Below, piece after piece: positions 53,879 to 62,955 of a DNA stretch of 64,000 nt. The position numbers were made by a program, and so were the translations under genes. Source of the stretch: Pseudomonas sp. PIC25. GTDB lineage: Bacteria; Pseudomonadota; Gammaproteobacteria; Pseudomonadales; Pseudomonadaceae. Below the pieces are notes generated by a model. It did not search any database. It saw nothing but the letters and a program-made list of their open reading frames with translations, and was not told the DNA's origin. Within the stretch, counting starts at the first letter, position 1; each line of letters opens with the position of its first letter. The stretch covers positions 1 to 64,000 of the forward strand of contig NZ_MUJY01000122.1 of assembly GCF_002286785.1 (NCBI RefSeq), written 5' to 3'.

Positions 53879-53899
53879 TCGATGGCTTGCAGTTATACT
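53873..53899 (+). promoter_or_regulatory. Candidate promoter of the FAD oxidoreductase operon
   Basis: TATACT at 53894-53899 as -10, with TTGTCG 15 bases upstream as a poorly spaced -35. The predicted start lies about 24 bases before the ATG at 53930. The -35 lies in the heptamer repeat. Confidence 0.4.
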
Positions 53900-53929
53900 G
53901 GCGGCAATTTTTTCGACCAAGGCAGCCCC

Positions 53930-55105
53930 ATGTCCCAACACCTTTCCACCGACGTGCTCATCGTCGGCGGCGGTATCGCCGGTCTCTGGCTCAACGCGCG
54001 CCTGCGCCGCCAGGGTTTCTCCACCGTGCTGGTGGAGAACGCCAGCCTCGGCGGCGGACAGAGTCTGAAATCCCAGGGCATCATCCACGGTGGCACCAAA
54101 TACGCCCTGCACGGAGCCCTGACCGGCGCCTCCGAGGCCATCGCCGACATGCCGCGCCGTTGGCGCGAAGCGCTGGCCGGCATGGGCGAGCTGGACCTGC
54201 GCGGCGTACGCCTGCTTTCCGATGCCCACTACCTCTGGTCGCCCGGCACCCTGGCCGGCAACCTGACCAGCTTCTTCGCCAGCAAGGCCGTGCGTTCGCG
54301 GGTCGACCAGGTGAAGGGCGACGCCCTGCCGCCGGCCCTGCAGCATCCCCGCTTCAAGGGCAAGGTCTACCGTCTCACCGAACTGGTGCTCGACGTGCCC
54401 AGCCTGATCGCCCGCCTGGCCGAGTTGGCCGGAGACAGCCTGCTCGCCGCCGACGAGATCGCCCCGCTGCGCGACAACGGCGAGCTGGCCGGCCTTGTCG
54501 TCGACGGTCGTGAAATCCGTGCCCAACGCATCGTGCTCAGTGCCGGCGCCGGCAATGCCACCCTACTCAGCGCGCTCGGCCTGTCCGAACCGGCCATGCA
54601 GCGCCGTCCGCTGCACATGGTGCTGGTCAAGGCACCGACGCTGAAACCGCTCTATGCCCACTGCCTCGGCGGCGGGCCCAAGCCACGGGTCACCGTGACC
54701 ACCCATCCGGCTGCCGACGGCCAGTGGGTCTGGTACCTCGGCGGCGATCTCGCCGAAGCCGATGGCGTCGCCCGAGACGAGGCCGCGCAAATCGCCGCTG
54801 CCCGCAAGGAGTTGAGCGAATTGCTGCCCTGGATAGACCTGTCCCAGGCCCGTTTCGCCTGCCTGCGGGTGGACCGTGCCGAGCCGGCCCAGTCCGGGCT
54901 GGTCCGCCCGGACAACGCCTTCCTCGCCGAACAGAACCGCCTGCTCATCGGTTGGCCGACCAAGCTGGCGCTGGCCCCGGACTTCGCCGATCGCGTGCTG
55001 GCCAACCTCGACCGCGACGGCATCCAACCCGGCGAACACGGCGAGCGGCCCGTCCTGCCCAAGCCGCCCGTCGGCCAGCCGGTATGGGAGGAGCTGCTGC
55101 CATGA
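53930..55105 (+). CDS. FAD-dependent oxidoreductase (DAO family)
   Basis: A 391-residue flavoprotein of the D-amino-acid-oxidase/glycine-oxidase superfamily. The FAD-binding dinucleotide fold begins the protein (DVLIVGGGIAGLWLNARL) and is followed by SLGGGQSLKSQGIIHGG, where the flavin pyrophosphate is bound; a later segment IVLSAGAGNATLL completes the Rossmann fold. The substrate is unknown. Its stop overlaps the start of the aldo/keto reductase gene (ATGA), so the two are made together and probably act on related substrates. Confidence 0.88.
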   Translation: MSQHLSTDVLIVGGGIAGLWLNARLRRQGFSTVLVENASLGGGQSLKSQGIIHGGTKYALHGALTGASEAIADMPRRWREALAGMGELDLRGVRLLSDAHYLWSPGTLAGNLTSFFASKAVRSRVDQVKGDALPPALQHPRFKGKVYRLTELVLDVPSLIARLAELAGDSLLAADEIAPLRDNGELAGLVVDGREIRAQRIVLSAGAGNATLLSALGLSEPAMQRRPLHMVLVKAPTLKPLYAHCLGGGPKPRVTVTTHPAADGQWVWYLGGDLAEADGVARDEAAQIAAARKELSELLPWIDLSQARFACLRVDRAEPAQSGLVRPDNAFLAEQNRLLIGWPTKLALAPDFADRVLANLDRDGIQPGEHGERPVLPKPPVGQPVWEELLP

Positions 55106-55911
55106 AGACCCTGCACGGCCTCGATCGTCCCCTCGGCGACACCGGCCTCGTGGTCTCCCCGCTCGGCCTCGGCACGGTCAAGCTCGGGCGCGACCAGGGC
55201 GTGAAATACCCCAGCGGCTTCACCATTCCCGACGACCGGGAAGCGCGCCAGCTACTGGATCTGGCCCGCGAACTCGGCATCAACCTGATCGATACGGCAC
55301 CTGCCTACGGCCGCAGCGAAGAACGGCTCGGCCCGCTGCTGCGCGGCCAGCGCGATGCCTGGGTGATCGTCAGCAAGGTGGGCGAGGAGTTCGAGGGCGG
55401 CCAGTCGCGCTTCGACTTCTCCCCGGCGCACACCCGCCTCTCCCTGGAACGCAGCCTGAAGCGCCTGGAAACGGACATTATCGATCTGGTACTGGTGCAC
55501 TCCGACGGCAACGACGTCGCCATCCTGCGCGACAGCGGCGTCTACGAGACCCTCGCCGAGCTGAAGCGCGAGGGCAAGCTCCGCGCCTTCGGCCTCTCCG
55601 GCAAGACGGTGGAAGGCGGCCTACTGGCCTTGGAGCGCGGCGACTGCGCCATGGTCACCTACAACCTCAACGAGCAGGGCGAGCGGCCGGTACTGGACTA
55701 CGCCGCCGAGCACGGCAAGGGCATCCTGATCAAGAAGGCCCTGGCCAGCGGCCACGCCTGCCTGGGTGCCGGCGTGGACCCGGTGCGCGCCAGTTTCGAG
55801 CTGCTGTTCGGCCATCCTGGGGTGGCCAGCGCGATCATCGGCACCATCAACCCGCTGCATCTGTCCCATAATGTCGCGACGGCCGCCGCCGTGATTCGTG
55901 GCGGCCACTGA
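55102..55911 (+). CDS. Aldo/keto reductase
   Basis: A 269-residue NAD(P)H-dependent reductase of the AKR fold. The catalytic tetrad is visible: Asp and Tyr in NLIDTAPAYGRSEERLG, Lys in VIVSKVG and His in LVLVHSDGND. Active-site and cofactor segments FGLSGKTVEGG and SAIIGTINPLHLSHN fit the family. It is translationally coupled to the FAD oxidoreductase upstream. The substrate is not identifiable from sequence. Confidence 0.9.
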   Translation: MKTLHGLDRPLGDTGLVVSPLGLGTVKLGRDQGVKYPSGFTIPDDREARQLLDLARELGINLIDTAPAYGRSEERLGPLLRGQRDAWVIVSKVGEEFEGGQSRFDFSPAHTRLSLERSLKRLETDIIDLVLVHSDGNDVAILRDSGVYETLAELKREGKLRAFGLSGKTVEGGLLALERGDCAMVTYNLNEQGERPVLDYAAEHGKGILIKKALASGHACLGAGVDPVRASFELLFGHPGVASAIIGTINPLHLSHNVATAAAVIRGGH

Positions 55912-56003
55912 AACTGTCATCAAGCCGCCGCCTGAGCGCGGCATACTCGAACAGGCCATGCGCCGCTTCCGCGGCCCCCTGACGCCAGCAAGAAGGAGAC
56001 GAC

Positions 56004-56912
56004 ATGTCGCGTACCCTTGCCCGCAAGGACCCCAGTGCCTTTAAGACCCTGCCGCTTTTCGTCGAGGCCAGCCCGGACGGGCTCAGCTACCAGAGCCTCG
56101 GCCGACCGCTGAACTTCGCCCAGATGCTGGAAAAGCGTCGGCCGATCGAAGTGAACGATCCTGACCGTTTCGCGGTGGAACTGGCCAACCTCGGTGTCTC
56201 GGTGCGCCTGACGCTGTCCTGGCAGGGTCGCGAGTATTGGCTGCTGGTGCGCCAACGCCGCCTCGACCGGGGCGACGTGGTGCTCAAGCTGATCTCCGGC
56301 TACGTCCCGGCCCACGAACTCAACCTGCCATTGCTGACCGCCATCCAGGAGGTCGCCGAGGAATGCCTGCTGGAAACCCCGGAAGGCTGGCTGGCCGGCC
56401 GCTTCGGCGACACCTGGCTGCCAACGCCCTACCAGGGCGCCCTGCGCTATCGCGAGGCCACGCACTTCCGCCTCAGCCCCCTGTCCGGTGCGGCGCGCCC
56501 GATACGCTGCGGCAACCTGACGCTGATGGAGCGCCCGCGCGCCTACGTGCATCAGCCCACCGCTTCGCTGCAGCTGGTCTACGACCTGCGCCTGGAGCTG
56601 CCGAAGGAGGCGCGTCAGCTTAGCCTCTTCCATGTCGACGAGCGCTTGGAAGACGGCCGGCTCATCGCCCGCCTCGAACGCAGCCGACCAGACCTGTACC
56701 TGATTCCCCTCGACCAGGGCCGCCCCACCGGCGAATTGCTCACCCTCAAGCGCGGCATGCTGGCACCGGCAGCGACCCGCGGCCTGTGGCTGGCAGAAAG
56801 CTTCGCCCCGCAGGATGGCTGGCTGGTACGCGACGAACGCATCCGCTGGAAGGACTGGCTGGTCCAGCAGAACCTGGCCCCGACAAAAAAAGCAGCGGCT
56901 GGCAGACGGTAA
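56004..56912 (+). CDS. Conserved protein with a Nudix-like segment, function unknown
   Basis: A 302-residue cytoplasmic protein. The segment LPLLTAIQEVAEECLLET resembles the second half of a Nudix box (REVxEExGU), but the preceding GG-x5-E part is missing and the Arg is replaced, so ordinary Nudix catalysis is doubtful. The rest is a mix of beta-rich (SVRLTLSWQGREYWLLVRQR) and loop regions, ending in a basic tail (KKAAAGRR). AAGGAG lies seven bases before the ATG. It follows the reductase pair by 92 bases on the same strand. Confidence 0.7.
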   Translation: MSRTLARKDPSAFKTLPLFVEASPDGLSYQSLGRPLNFAQMLEKRRPIEVNDPDRFAVELANLGVSVRLTLSWQGREYWLLVRQRRLDRGDVVLKLISGYVPAHELNLPLLTAIQEVAEECLLETPEGWLAGRFGDTWLPTPYQGALRYREATHFRLSPLSGAARPIRCGNLTLMERPRAYVHQPTASLQLVYDLRLELPKEARQLSLFHVDERLEDGRLIARLERSRPDLYLIPLDQGRPTGELLTLKRGMLAPAATRGLWLAESFAPQDGWLVRDERIRWKDWLVQQNLAPTKKAAAGRR

Positions 56913-56913
56913 G

Positions 56914-56977
56914 TGCAGAGGCGAAGTCATTCGCCCGTCGGGGCCTCTCACATGGGCGAAATAAATTCGCCTCTACA
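56914..56977. repeat. Palindromic intergenic element
   Basis: TGCAGAGGCGAA (56914-56925) and TTCGCCTCTACA (56966-56977) are inverted repeats with one mismatch; nested inside are TTCGCCC and GGGCGAA. The pattern resembles the GGCGAAT...ATTCGCC palindromic intergenic repeats common in Pseudomonas genomes. It lies between convergent genes and may also end transcription. Confidence 0.6.
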
Positions 56978-57018
56978 GGGCATGGCGTGGGACCGCTTCC
57001 TCACGCCACGTGCCTTAC

Positions 57019-58224
57019 TCACTTCAACTCACTGGAACTCTTGCCCAACTGCCGGCGAGCGACGATCAGCAACTGGATTTGCTGGGTGCCTTCGAAGATG
57101 TCGAGGATCTTCGAGTCGCGGGCCCACTTCTCCAGCAATTCGTCTTCGCCATAACCCAGGGCGCCGGCCAGCTCCACGCACTTGAGAGTGACTTCATTGG
57201 CCACCCGTCCGGCCTTAGCCTTGGCGATAGAGGCCTCCTTGGAGTTGGGTAACTTGTTGTCCGCCATCCAGGCCGCTTTGAGGGTAAGCAGCCGCGCCGC
57301 CTCCCACTCAGCTTCCAGGCGATACAGGGTTGCCTCGGCATGGCTGACTGACAACAACGGGCGGGCATAATCGAAACGGCAGGGTTTCTTCAGCAGTTCG
57401 CGGGTACGGTCCAGCGCCGCCTTGGCTACGCCCACCGCCATGCCAGCCACCAACGGGCGGGTGTTATCGAAGGTCTCCATGACCCCGGCGAAGCCCTTCT
57501 GCACGTCGATTTCCGGGTTGCCTAGCAGATTGGCAGCCGGCACGCGGCAATCGTTGAAGCTGATGGAGGCAGTGTCCGAGGCCTTGATCCCGAGTTTTTT
57601 CTCCAACCGGGTGACAGTCATCCCCGGCGTGCCCTTCTCCACCACGAAGGACTTGATCGCCGCCCGTCCCAGGCTGCGGTCCAGGGACGCCCAGACCACC
57701 ACGGCATCGGCTCGCTCGCCGGAGGTGACGAAGATTTTCTCGCCGTTGAGCACGTAATGATCGCCATCCTTTACCGCCGTGGCGCGGATCGCCGCCGAGT
57801 CGGAGCCGCAACCCGGTTCGGTGATCGCCATGGCCGCCCAGGTGGAGCCGAAGCGCTGCAACTGCTCCTCGTTGGCCACCGCAGCGATGGCCGCATTACC
57901 CAGGCCCTGACGCGGCATGGCCAGGAGCAGGCCGACATCGCCCCAGCACAGCTCCATCACCCCCAGACAGGCGGACAGGTTGCCACCGTTGCGCACGCCC
58001 TCCTCCTGGGCCGTGCTCTTGCGCTTGCTCGCCGAGGTGGCACCGACCGCTTCCGGCGAACCGGCGTTCATGCCGTCTAGCAACGCCGCCAGCAGATCCA
58101 GCTCCTTCGGATAGGCGTGCTCGGCCTTGTCGTATTTGCGCGAGATCGGCCGGAAATAATTGGCCGCCACCTGATGTGCCTGGGTCACCAGGCCACGGAA
58201 TTTCTTCGGGGTTTCCAGATTCAT
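57019..58224 (-). CDS. Acyl-CoA dehydrogenase
   Basis: A 401-residue FAD enzyme that forms trans-2-enoyl-CoA. The FAD/substrate signature AITEPGCGSDSAAIRATAV is intact and the catalytic base Glu lies in ILDIFEGTQQIQLLIVARRQ. Mid-domain segments NGEKIFVTSGERAD and TRLEKKLGIKASDT are typical. The chosen ATG begins MNLETPKKFRG. It follows a second acyl-CoA dehydrogenase gene by 11 bases and is clearly the active partner of the pair. Substrate chain length cannot be told. Confidence 0.93.
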   Translation of the reverse strand: MNLETPKKFRGLVTQAHQVAANYFRPISRKYDKAEHAYPKELDLLAALLDGMNAGSPEAVGATSASKRKSTAQEEGVRNGGNLSACLGVMELCWGDVGLLLAMPRQGLGNAAIAAVANEEQLQRFGSTWAAMAITEPGCGSDSAAIRATAVKDGDHYVLNGEKIFVTSGERADAVVVWASLDRSLGRAAIKSFVVEKGTPGMTVTRLEKKLGIKASDTASISFNDCRVPAANLLGNPEIDVQKGFAGVMETFDNTRPLVAGMAVGVAKAALDRTRELLKKPCRFDYARPLLSVSHAEATLYRLEAEWEAARLLTLKAAWMADNKLPNSKEASIAKAKAGRVANEVTLKCVELAGALGYGEDELLEKWARDSKILDIFEGTQQIQLLIVARRQLGKSSSELK

Positions 58225-58235
58225 AGAAGCCTGCC

Positions 58236-59522
58236 TTAAAGGTGCACACCACCGGCCATCACAGCCAGGGCTCGGAGATCGCGGTACCAACGCTCGACCG
58301 GGTGCTCCTTGGTGAAGCCATGGCCGCCGAGCAGTTGCACCGCGTCAGTGCCGATCTTCATCGCCTTCTCGGTGCAGAGCAGGCGCGCCAGATAGGTTTC
58401 GCGCTGGAAATCCAGCCCCTGCTCGGCCCGCGCGCAGGCGCGCCAGACCATCAGGCGCATGGCATCCAGTTCAATGGCGATGTCCGCCACCATGAACGCC
58501 ACACCCTGCCGATGGCTGATCGGCTCACCGAAGGCCATCCGCTCGTTACAGTAGGTGGTCACGTAATCCAGCGCCGCCTGGCCGGTACCCACGGCCAGCG
58601 CACACCAGGCCAACGCACAGTAGTCGACGAAGCGGCGGTAATCGAAATGCTCGGCCGCCAGGCGGCTCTCCGCCGGCACCTTCACGCCTTTCAGGCGAAT
58701 GCGCGCCAGCCCCCCGGCCTTCAGCCCCATGGCTGGGTCGGCGCACCGCTCTATGCCTTTGGCGCCAGCATCGACAATGAACAAGGCGGGCCCCTGCTCG
58801 GCTTCGGCGGCAACGATCAGGTGGCTGGCCTCCAGACCGCGCAACACCAAGCACTTTTCGCCGGACAGCAGATAGCTGCCGCCCTTACGGCGGGCCTTGG
58901 TAGCCAGTTGCTGCGGATCGAACATCAGCGTTGGCTCACTCACCGCCAGGGCCATCAGCGGCGCTGTTTCCTCGCCGACGAAGGCCGGCAGCCAGCGTTC
59001 CTGCTGCTCCGCATTGCCCCAACGGCGAATGCAGTTGGCCGCGGATAGCGGCACCAGCAGCGCCGCGCCGAGGGACAGGTCGCCTTTGCCCAGGCACTCG
59101 GCGATCAAGGCGTTGGTTACGGTGGTGCGCTCACCGGCCATGCCGCCATGAACTTCGCCGACCCCATAGTAGGTCAGCCCCAGCTCCTGCACCTGATTGA
59201 GCAATTCGGCAGGGATCGACGCCGTCTCGTCGGCATCATGGGCTGCGGGACGCAGCACCTCGGCGGCAAAACCGTCGAGCATGTCCACCAGCATCCGCTG
59301 TTCGTCGGACAGCGACAGATCGAACAATGCATCCGGGTCGGGCTTTCGCGGAACCTTGCCTTGCTTGGCCGTTCGTTCGGCGGCCATACGGAAGCTGGCG
59401 CGGCTGCCGCTGTAGATGAGTTTCTCGAAGGGTTTACGCAGTTTGAGGCGGTCCGGCCAGTCGGCCTGGGCCACACGGTTGAGCATGGCCAGGGCGTGGC
59501 CTTGTACGTCGGTCATGGGCAT
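58236..59522 (-). CDS. Acyl-CoA dehydrogenase-like protein lacking the catalytic glutamate
   Basis: A 428-residue acyl-CoA dehydrogenase fold protein (start ATG at 59522; ATG at 59516 is alternative). The usual TEPxxGSD signature is replaced by AVSEPTLMFDPQQLATKA, and the C-terminal IYEGTxQIQ motif, which holds the catalytic Glu, is replaced by ALAVMAGGVHL at the very end, so Ala stands where Glu is expected. LGGHGFTKEHPVERWYRDLR before it is normal. It may be the non-catalytic half of a heteromer with the adjacent, intact acyl-CoA dehydrogenase, or use another base. Confidence 0.88.
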   Translation of the reverse strand: MPMTDVQGHALAMLNRVAQADWPDRLKLRKPFEKLIYSGSRASFRMAAERTAKQGKVPRKPDPDALFDLSLSDEQRMLVDMLDGFAAEVLRPAAHDADETASIPAELLNQVQELGLTYYGVGEVHGGMAGERTTVTNALIAECLGKGDLSLGAALLVPLSAANCIRRWGNAEQQERWLPAFVGEETAPLMALAVSEPTLMFDPQQLATKARRKGGSYLLSGEKCLVLRGLEASHLIVAAEAEQGPALFIVDAGAKGIERCADPAMGLKAGGLARIRLKGVKVPAESRLAAEHFDYRRFVDYCALAWCALAVGTGQAALDYVTTYCNERMAFGEPISHRQGVAFMVADIAIELDAMRLMVWRACARAEQGLDFQRETYLARLLCTEKAMKIGTDAVQLLGGHGFTKEHPVERWYRDLRALAVMAGGVHL

Positions 59523-59638
59523 CTCGTTCCCCGCAGGAGGCAGATGCCCAGATGATGCGTCCGTGGCCAAGGAGCGCCTATGACCGCTCCGCCACTTGCG
59601 TCTGGCAACCGGGCCAGTCGAGGTCCCGATACAGGCTC

Positions 59639-61060
59639 TTACTTCTGGCGAATCTTCTCGACAATGGCCGTAGTCGAGCTGTTCTCCACCAAGCCGAGCA
59701 CCTTCACCGTACCGCCGTAAGCCTTGACGATCTCGGCTCCCACTACTTGGTCGATGCCGTAGTCGCCGCCCTTGACCAGCACGTCCGGCTTGACCTCGGC
59801 GAGCAGGCGCTCGGGGGTGTCTTCGCTGAAGCTCACCACCCAGTCCACCGCCCCGAGGCCGGCCAGTACAGCCATGCGCCGGTCGACGGAGTTGATCGGC
59901 CGGCCAGGGCCCTTCAGGCGGCTGACCGAACCATCGTCGTTGACCGCGACGATCAGCCGGTCACCCTGGGCGCGGGCCTGCTCCAGGTAAGTCACGTGTC
60001 CGGCATGGAGGATGTCGAAGCAGCCGTTGGTGAAGACGATCTTCTCGCCGTGGGCGCGAGCATCTTCGATGGTGGTGAGCAGTTGTTCGAGGCTCAGCAC
60101 GCCACGCTCGGAGCCCTGCTCGCGCTGCACCGCCCGGCGCAGTTCCGGGGCACTGATAGCAGCAGTCCCCAGCTTGCCGACGACGATGCCGGCCGCCAGG
60201 TTGGCCAGGGCCACGGCCTGGGGCAGCTCTTCACCGGCAGCGATGGCGGCGGCCAGGGTGGAGATCACCGTGTCGCCTGCGCCGGTGACGTCGAACACTT
60301 CGCGGGCACGGGCCGGCAGGTGCAGCGCCGGATGGCCGGGACGCAGCAGGGTCATGCCGTGTTCGCCACGGGTGACCAGCAGCGCGCCGAGTTCCAGTTC
60401 GCGCATCAGCGCCGCGCCTTTGGCCACCAACTCGGCCTCGTCGGCACAACGGCCGACGATGGTCTCGAACTCGTTGAGATTGGGGGTAATCAGGCTGGCG
60501 CCACGATAAATGGAGAAATCCTTGCCCTTGGGATCGGCCAGCACCGGAATGCCGTGACGACGAGCTGCCTCGATCAGTACCTGATGGTTCTTCAGCGCAC
60601 CTTTGCCGTAGTCGGACAGCACCAGCACCTTGACCCCGGCGAGCAGCCCGTCCACTTCGGCGGCCAGGGCGGCGGCGTCGGTGTCGAAGGCTTTCTCGAA
60701 GTCCAGGCGCAGCAGTTGCTGGTGGCGGCTCATGACCCGCAGCTTGACGATGGTCGGCTGGTCGTCGATGCGTTGGAAGCGCGCCTTGACTCCGGCGGCG
60801 GTCAGGCTGTTGCTCAGGCTTTCGGCCGCCTCGTCCTCACCGGTGACCCCGACCAGCACGGCCGGCGCACCCAGCGCGGCGATGTTCAACGCGACGTTGG
60901 CCGCGCCGCCCGGACGATCTTCGATCTGCTCGACCTTGACCACCGGTACCGGAGCCTCCGGAGAAATCCGCGAGGTACCGCCATGCCAGTAACGGTCGAG
61001 CATGACATCGCCCACCACCAGGACGGGGGCTTGGTCGAAACGGGGCATGGACAGCTTCAT
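59639..61060 (-). CDS. hldE: Bifunctional heptose-7-phosphate kinase / heptose-1-phosphate adenylyltransferase HldE
   Basis: Makes ADP-D-glycero-beta-D-manno-heptose for the LPS inner core in two of its steps. The 473-residue protein has an N-terminal ribokinase-like kinase ([30 protein letters not shown]) to about residue 318 and a C-terminal nucleotidyltransferase ([20 protein letters not shown] with the HxGH motif). GGAG lies seven bases before the ATG. Downstream of msbA on the same strand (69-base gap), both serving LPS assembly. Confidence 0.97.
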   Translation of the reverse strand: MKLSMPRFDQAPVLVVGDVMLDRYWHGGTSRISPEAPVPVVKVEQIEDRPGGAANVALNIAALGAPAVLVGVTGEDEAAESLSNSLTAAGVKARFQRIDDQPTIVKLRVMSRHQQLLRLDFEKAFDTDAAALAAEVDGLLAGVKVLVLSDYGKGALKNHQVLIEAARRHGIPVLADPKGKDFSIYRGASLITPNLNEFETIVGRCADEAELVAKGAALMRELELGALLVTRGEHGMTLLRPGHPALHLPARAREVFDVTGAGDTVISTLAAAIAAGEELPQAVALANLAAGIVVGKLGTAAISAPELRRAVQREQGSERGVLSLEQLLTTIEDARAHGEKIVFTNGCFDILHAGHVTYLEQARAQGDRLIVAVNDDGSVSRLKGPGRPINSVDRRMAVLAGLGAVDWVVSFSEDTPERLLAEVKPDVLVKGGDYGIDQVVGAEIVKAYGGTVKVLGLVENSSTTAIVEKIRQK

Positions 61061-61129
61061 GGGTACTCCGGGCGGCGAAAAACGCCGCGGATCATAGCAC
61101 AGGCGGTTTCGGGGCCGGCGCAGGCGGCG

Positions 61130-62920
61130 TCAGCCCTCCCGCGCCACCTCGGTGGTGGTATCCATATCCTCGAACTGCTTGGCGTGCAGACGGGCGTAGT
61201 AGCCATTGAGCGCCAGCAATTCGGCATGGGTGCCGCGCTCGACGATCTGTCCCTGGTCCATGACCAGAATCAGATCGGCCTTCTCGATGGTGCTCAGGCG
61301 GTGGGCGATGACCAGGGTCGTGCGCCCTTTCATGACGCGATCCAACGCACCCTGGATATGCCGCTCGGACTCGGTGTCGAGCGCCGACGTGGCCTCGTCG
61401 AGAATCAGCACCGGCGCGTTCTTCAGCAGCGCGCGGGCAATCGCCAGGCGCTGCCTCTGACCGCCGGAGAGCAGCACGCCGTTCTCACCGACCAGCGTTT
61501 CGTAGCCGTCCGGCATGCGCTCGATGAACTCGGCGGCGTAAGCGGCCTCGGCGGCTTCGCGGACGTCCTCCATCGGCGCGCCGGCCAGGTCGCCATAGGC
61601 GATGTTGTTGGTGACACTGTCGTTGAACAACGTGACCTGCTGAGTGACCAGCGCGACGTGCCGGCGCAGGTTACGCAGCCGATAATCCTCGACATCCACA
61701 CCATCGAGCAGAATTTGCCCGGATTCATGATGGTAGAAGCGCGGGATCAGGCTCGCCAGGGTCGACTTGCCGCTGCCGGAGCGGCCGACCAGAGCCACCA
61801 TCTGCCCCGGCTCGGCCGTGAAGCTGATGTTGTTCAGCACCTGCTTGTCGGTGTTCGGGTATTGGAAGCTCAAATCGCGCACTTCGAGACGTCCGCTGAC
61901 CCGCTCGCGCTCCATGCTGCCGCGATCCACTTCCGGCTCCTGATCGAGCTGTTCGAAGATGCTCTCGGCGCCGGCCAAACCCTTCTGGATGGTCGCGCTG
62001 ACTTCGGAGAGCTGGCGAATCGGCTTAGGCAAGAGACCGGCCGCAGTGATATAGGCGATCAGTTCGCCGGGCGAGGCGTCGCCGCGAAGATAGAGCACCA
62101 GGTACATCAGCAACGCCATGCCGATGTAGATGACCAGTTGCAGCAGCGGCGTATAGATCGACTGGGTGCGGGTCATACCCAGGCTCTTGTTCATATTGTC
62201 GGCGCTGGCCTTTTGGAAGCGCTTCTGCTCGTACTCCTCGCCGCCAAAGCTGCGCACCACCCGGTAGCCCTGGATGGTTTCCGACGCCACGTGGGTGACG
62301 TCGCCCATGGCTACCTGGATCTTCTTGCTCTGTTTGCGGAATTTCTTGCTGGCGCTGGTCACCAGCAGGGCGATGATCGGCAGGATCGCCAGCAGGACAA
62401 GAGTCAGCCGCCAGTTGCTGAACAGCAGGTAGCCGAACAGGAACACCACGGTCAGGCCCTCGCGGATCACCACCTTGATCGCATCGGTGGCGGCGCCGGT
62501 CACCATGGTCACGTTGTAGGTGATACGGGAAATCAGGTGACCCGAGTTGTGGTTGTCGAAATAGCGGTTGGGCAGGGTCAGCAGGTTGTCGAACAGTGCG
62601 CAACGCAGGTCATGCACCACGCCGCGTGCGACCTTGGCCAGGAAATAGTTGCCCAGGTACGAACCTATGCCTTGGTAGAGTGCAATGAGTACAATCAGCA
62701 GCGGCACGCCGTACACCAGCGGCACGCCGAGCAACATGGCGTTGTCGGGTGACTGCAGGCCGTCCAGGAAGTATTTCAGCATGTCAGCCAGCATTGGCTG
62801 GCTGGACGCGAACAGCAGGAAACCCAGGATACTGATCGCAAAGGCTCCCCAGTAAGGGAGAACGTATTTCAGCAAACGCAGATAGAGTTTGAGACTGGAT
62901 TGCTGGGCAGATTCGGCCAT
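61130..62920 (-). CDS. msbA: Lipid A export ATP-binding/permease protein MsbA
   Basis: A 596-residue half-size ABC exporter that flips core-lipid A across the inner membrane. Six membrane helices in the first 320 residues, then the nucleotide-binding domain: Walker A GRSGSGKSTLASLIPRF, signature LSGGQRQRLAIARALL, Walker B VLILDEATSALDTES and the H loop VIAHRLSTIEKAD. It forms a homodimer. hldE lies directly downstream on the same strand and the kinase-like gene is divergent upstream, with 35 bases between start codons. Confidence 0.97.
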   Translation of the reverse strand: MAESAQQSSLKLYLRLLKYVLPYWGAFAISILGFLLFASSQPMLADMLKYFLDGLQSPDNAMLLGVPLVYGVPLLIVLIALYQGIGSYLGNYFLAKVARGVVHDLRCALFDNLLTLPNRYFDNHNSGHLISRITYNVTMVTGAATDAIKVVIREGLTVVFLFGYLLFSNWRLTLVLLAILPIIALLVTSASKKFRKQSKKIQVAMGDVTHVASETIQGYRVVRSFGGEEYEQKRFQKASADNMNKSLGMTRTQSIYTPLLQLVIYIGMALLMYLVLYLRGDASPGELIAYITAAGLLPKPIRQLSEVSATIQKGLAGAESIFEQLDQEPEVDRGSMERERVSGRLEVRDLSFQYPNTDKQVLNNISFTAEPGQMVALVGRSGSGKSTLASLIPRFYHHESGQILLDGVDVEDYRLRNLRRHVALVTQQVTLFNDSVTNNIAYGDLAGAPMEDVREAAEAAYAAEFIERMPDGYETLVGENGVLLSGGQRQRLAIARALLKNAPVLILDEATSALDTESERHIQGALDRVMKGRTTLVIAHRLSTIEKADLILVMDQGQIVERGTHAELLALNGYYARLHAKQFEDMDTTTEVAREG

Positions 62921-62955
62921 TCGGCAAGCCTCGTACGACTGGCTAGAGAGACAAG

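Noticed and set aside
59552-62752. A 1066-codon open frame on the plus strand across hldE and msbA
   Set aside because: It is antisense to two well-conserved genes with all their motifs. Its translation is rich in His, Gln, Gly and Arg with no family motif. Long antisense frames are common in high-G+C genomes with strong third-position bias.
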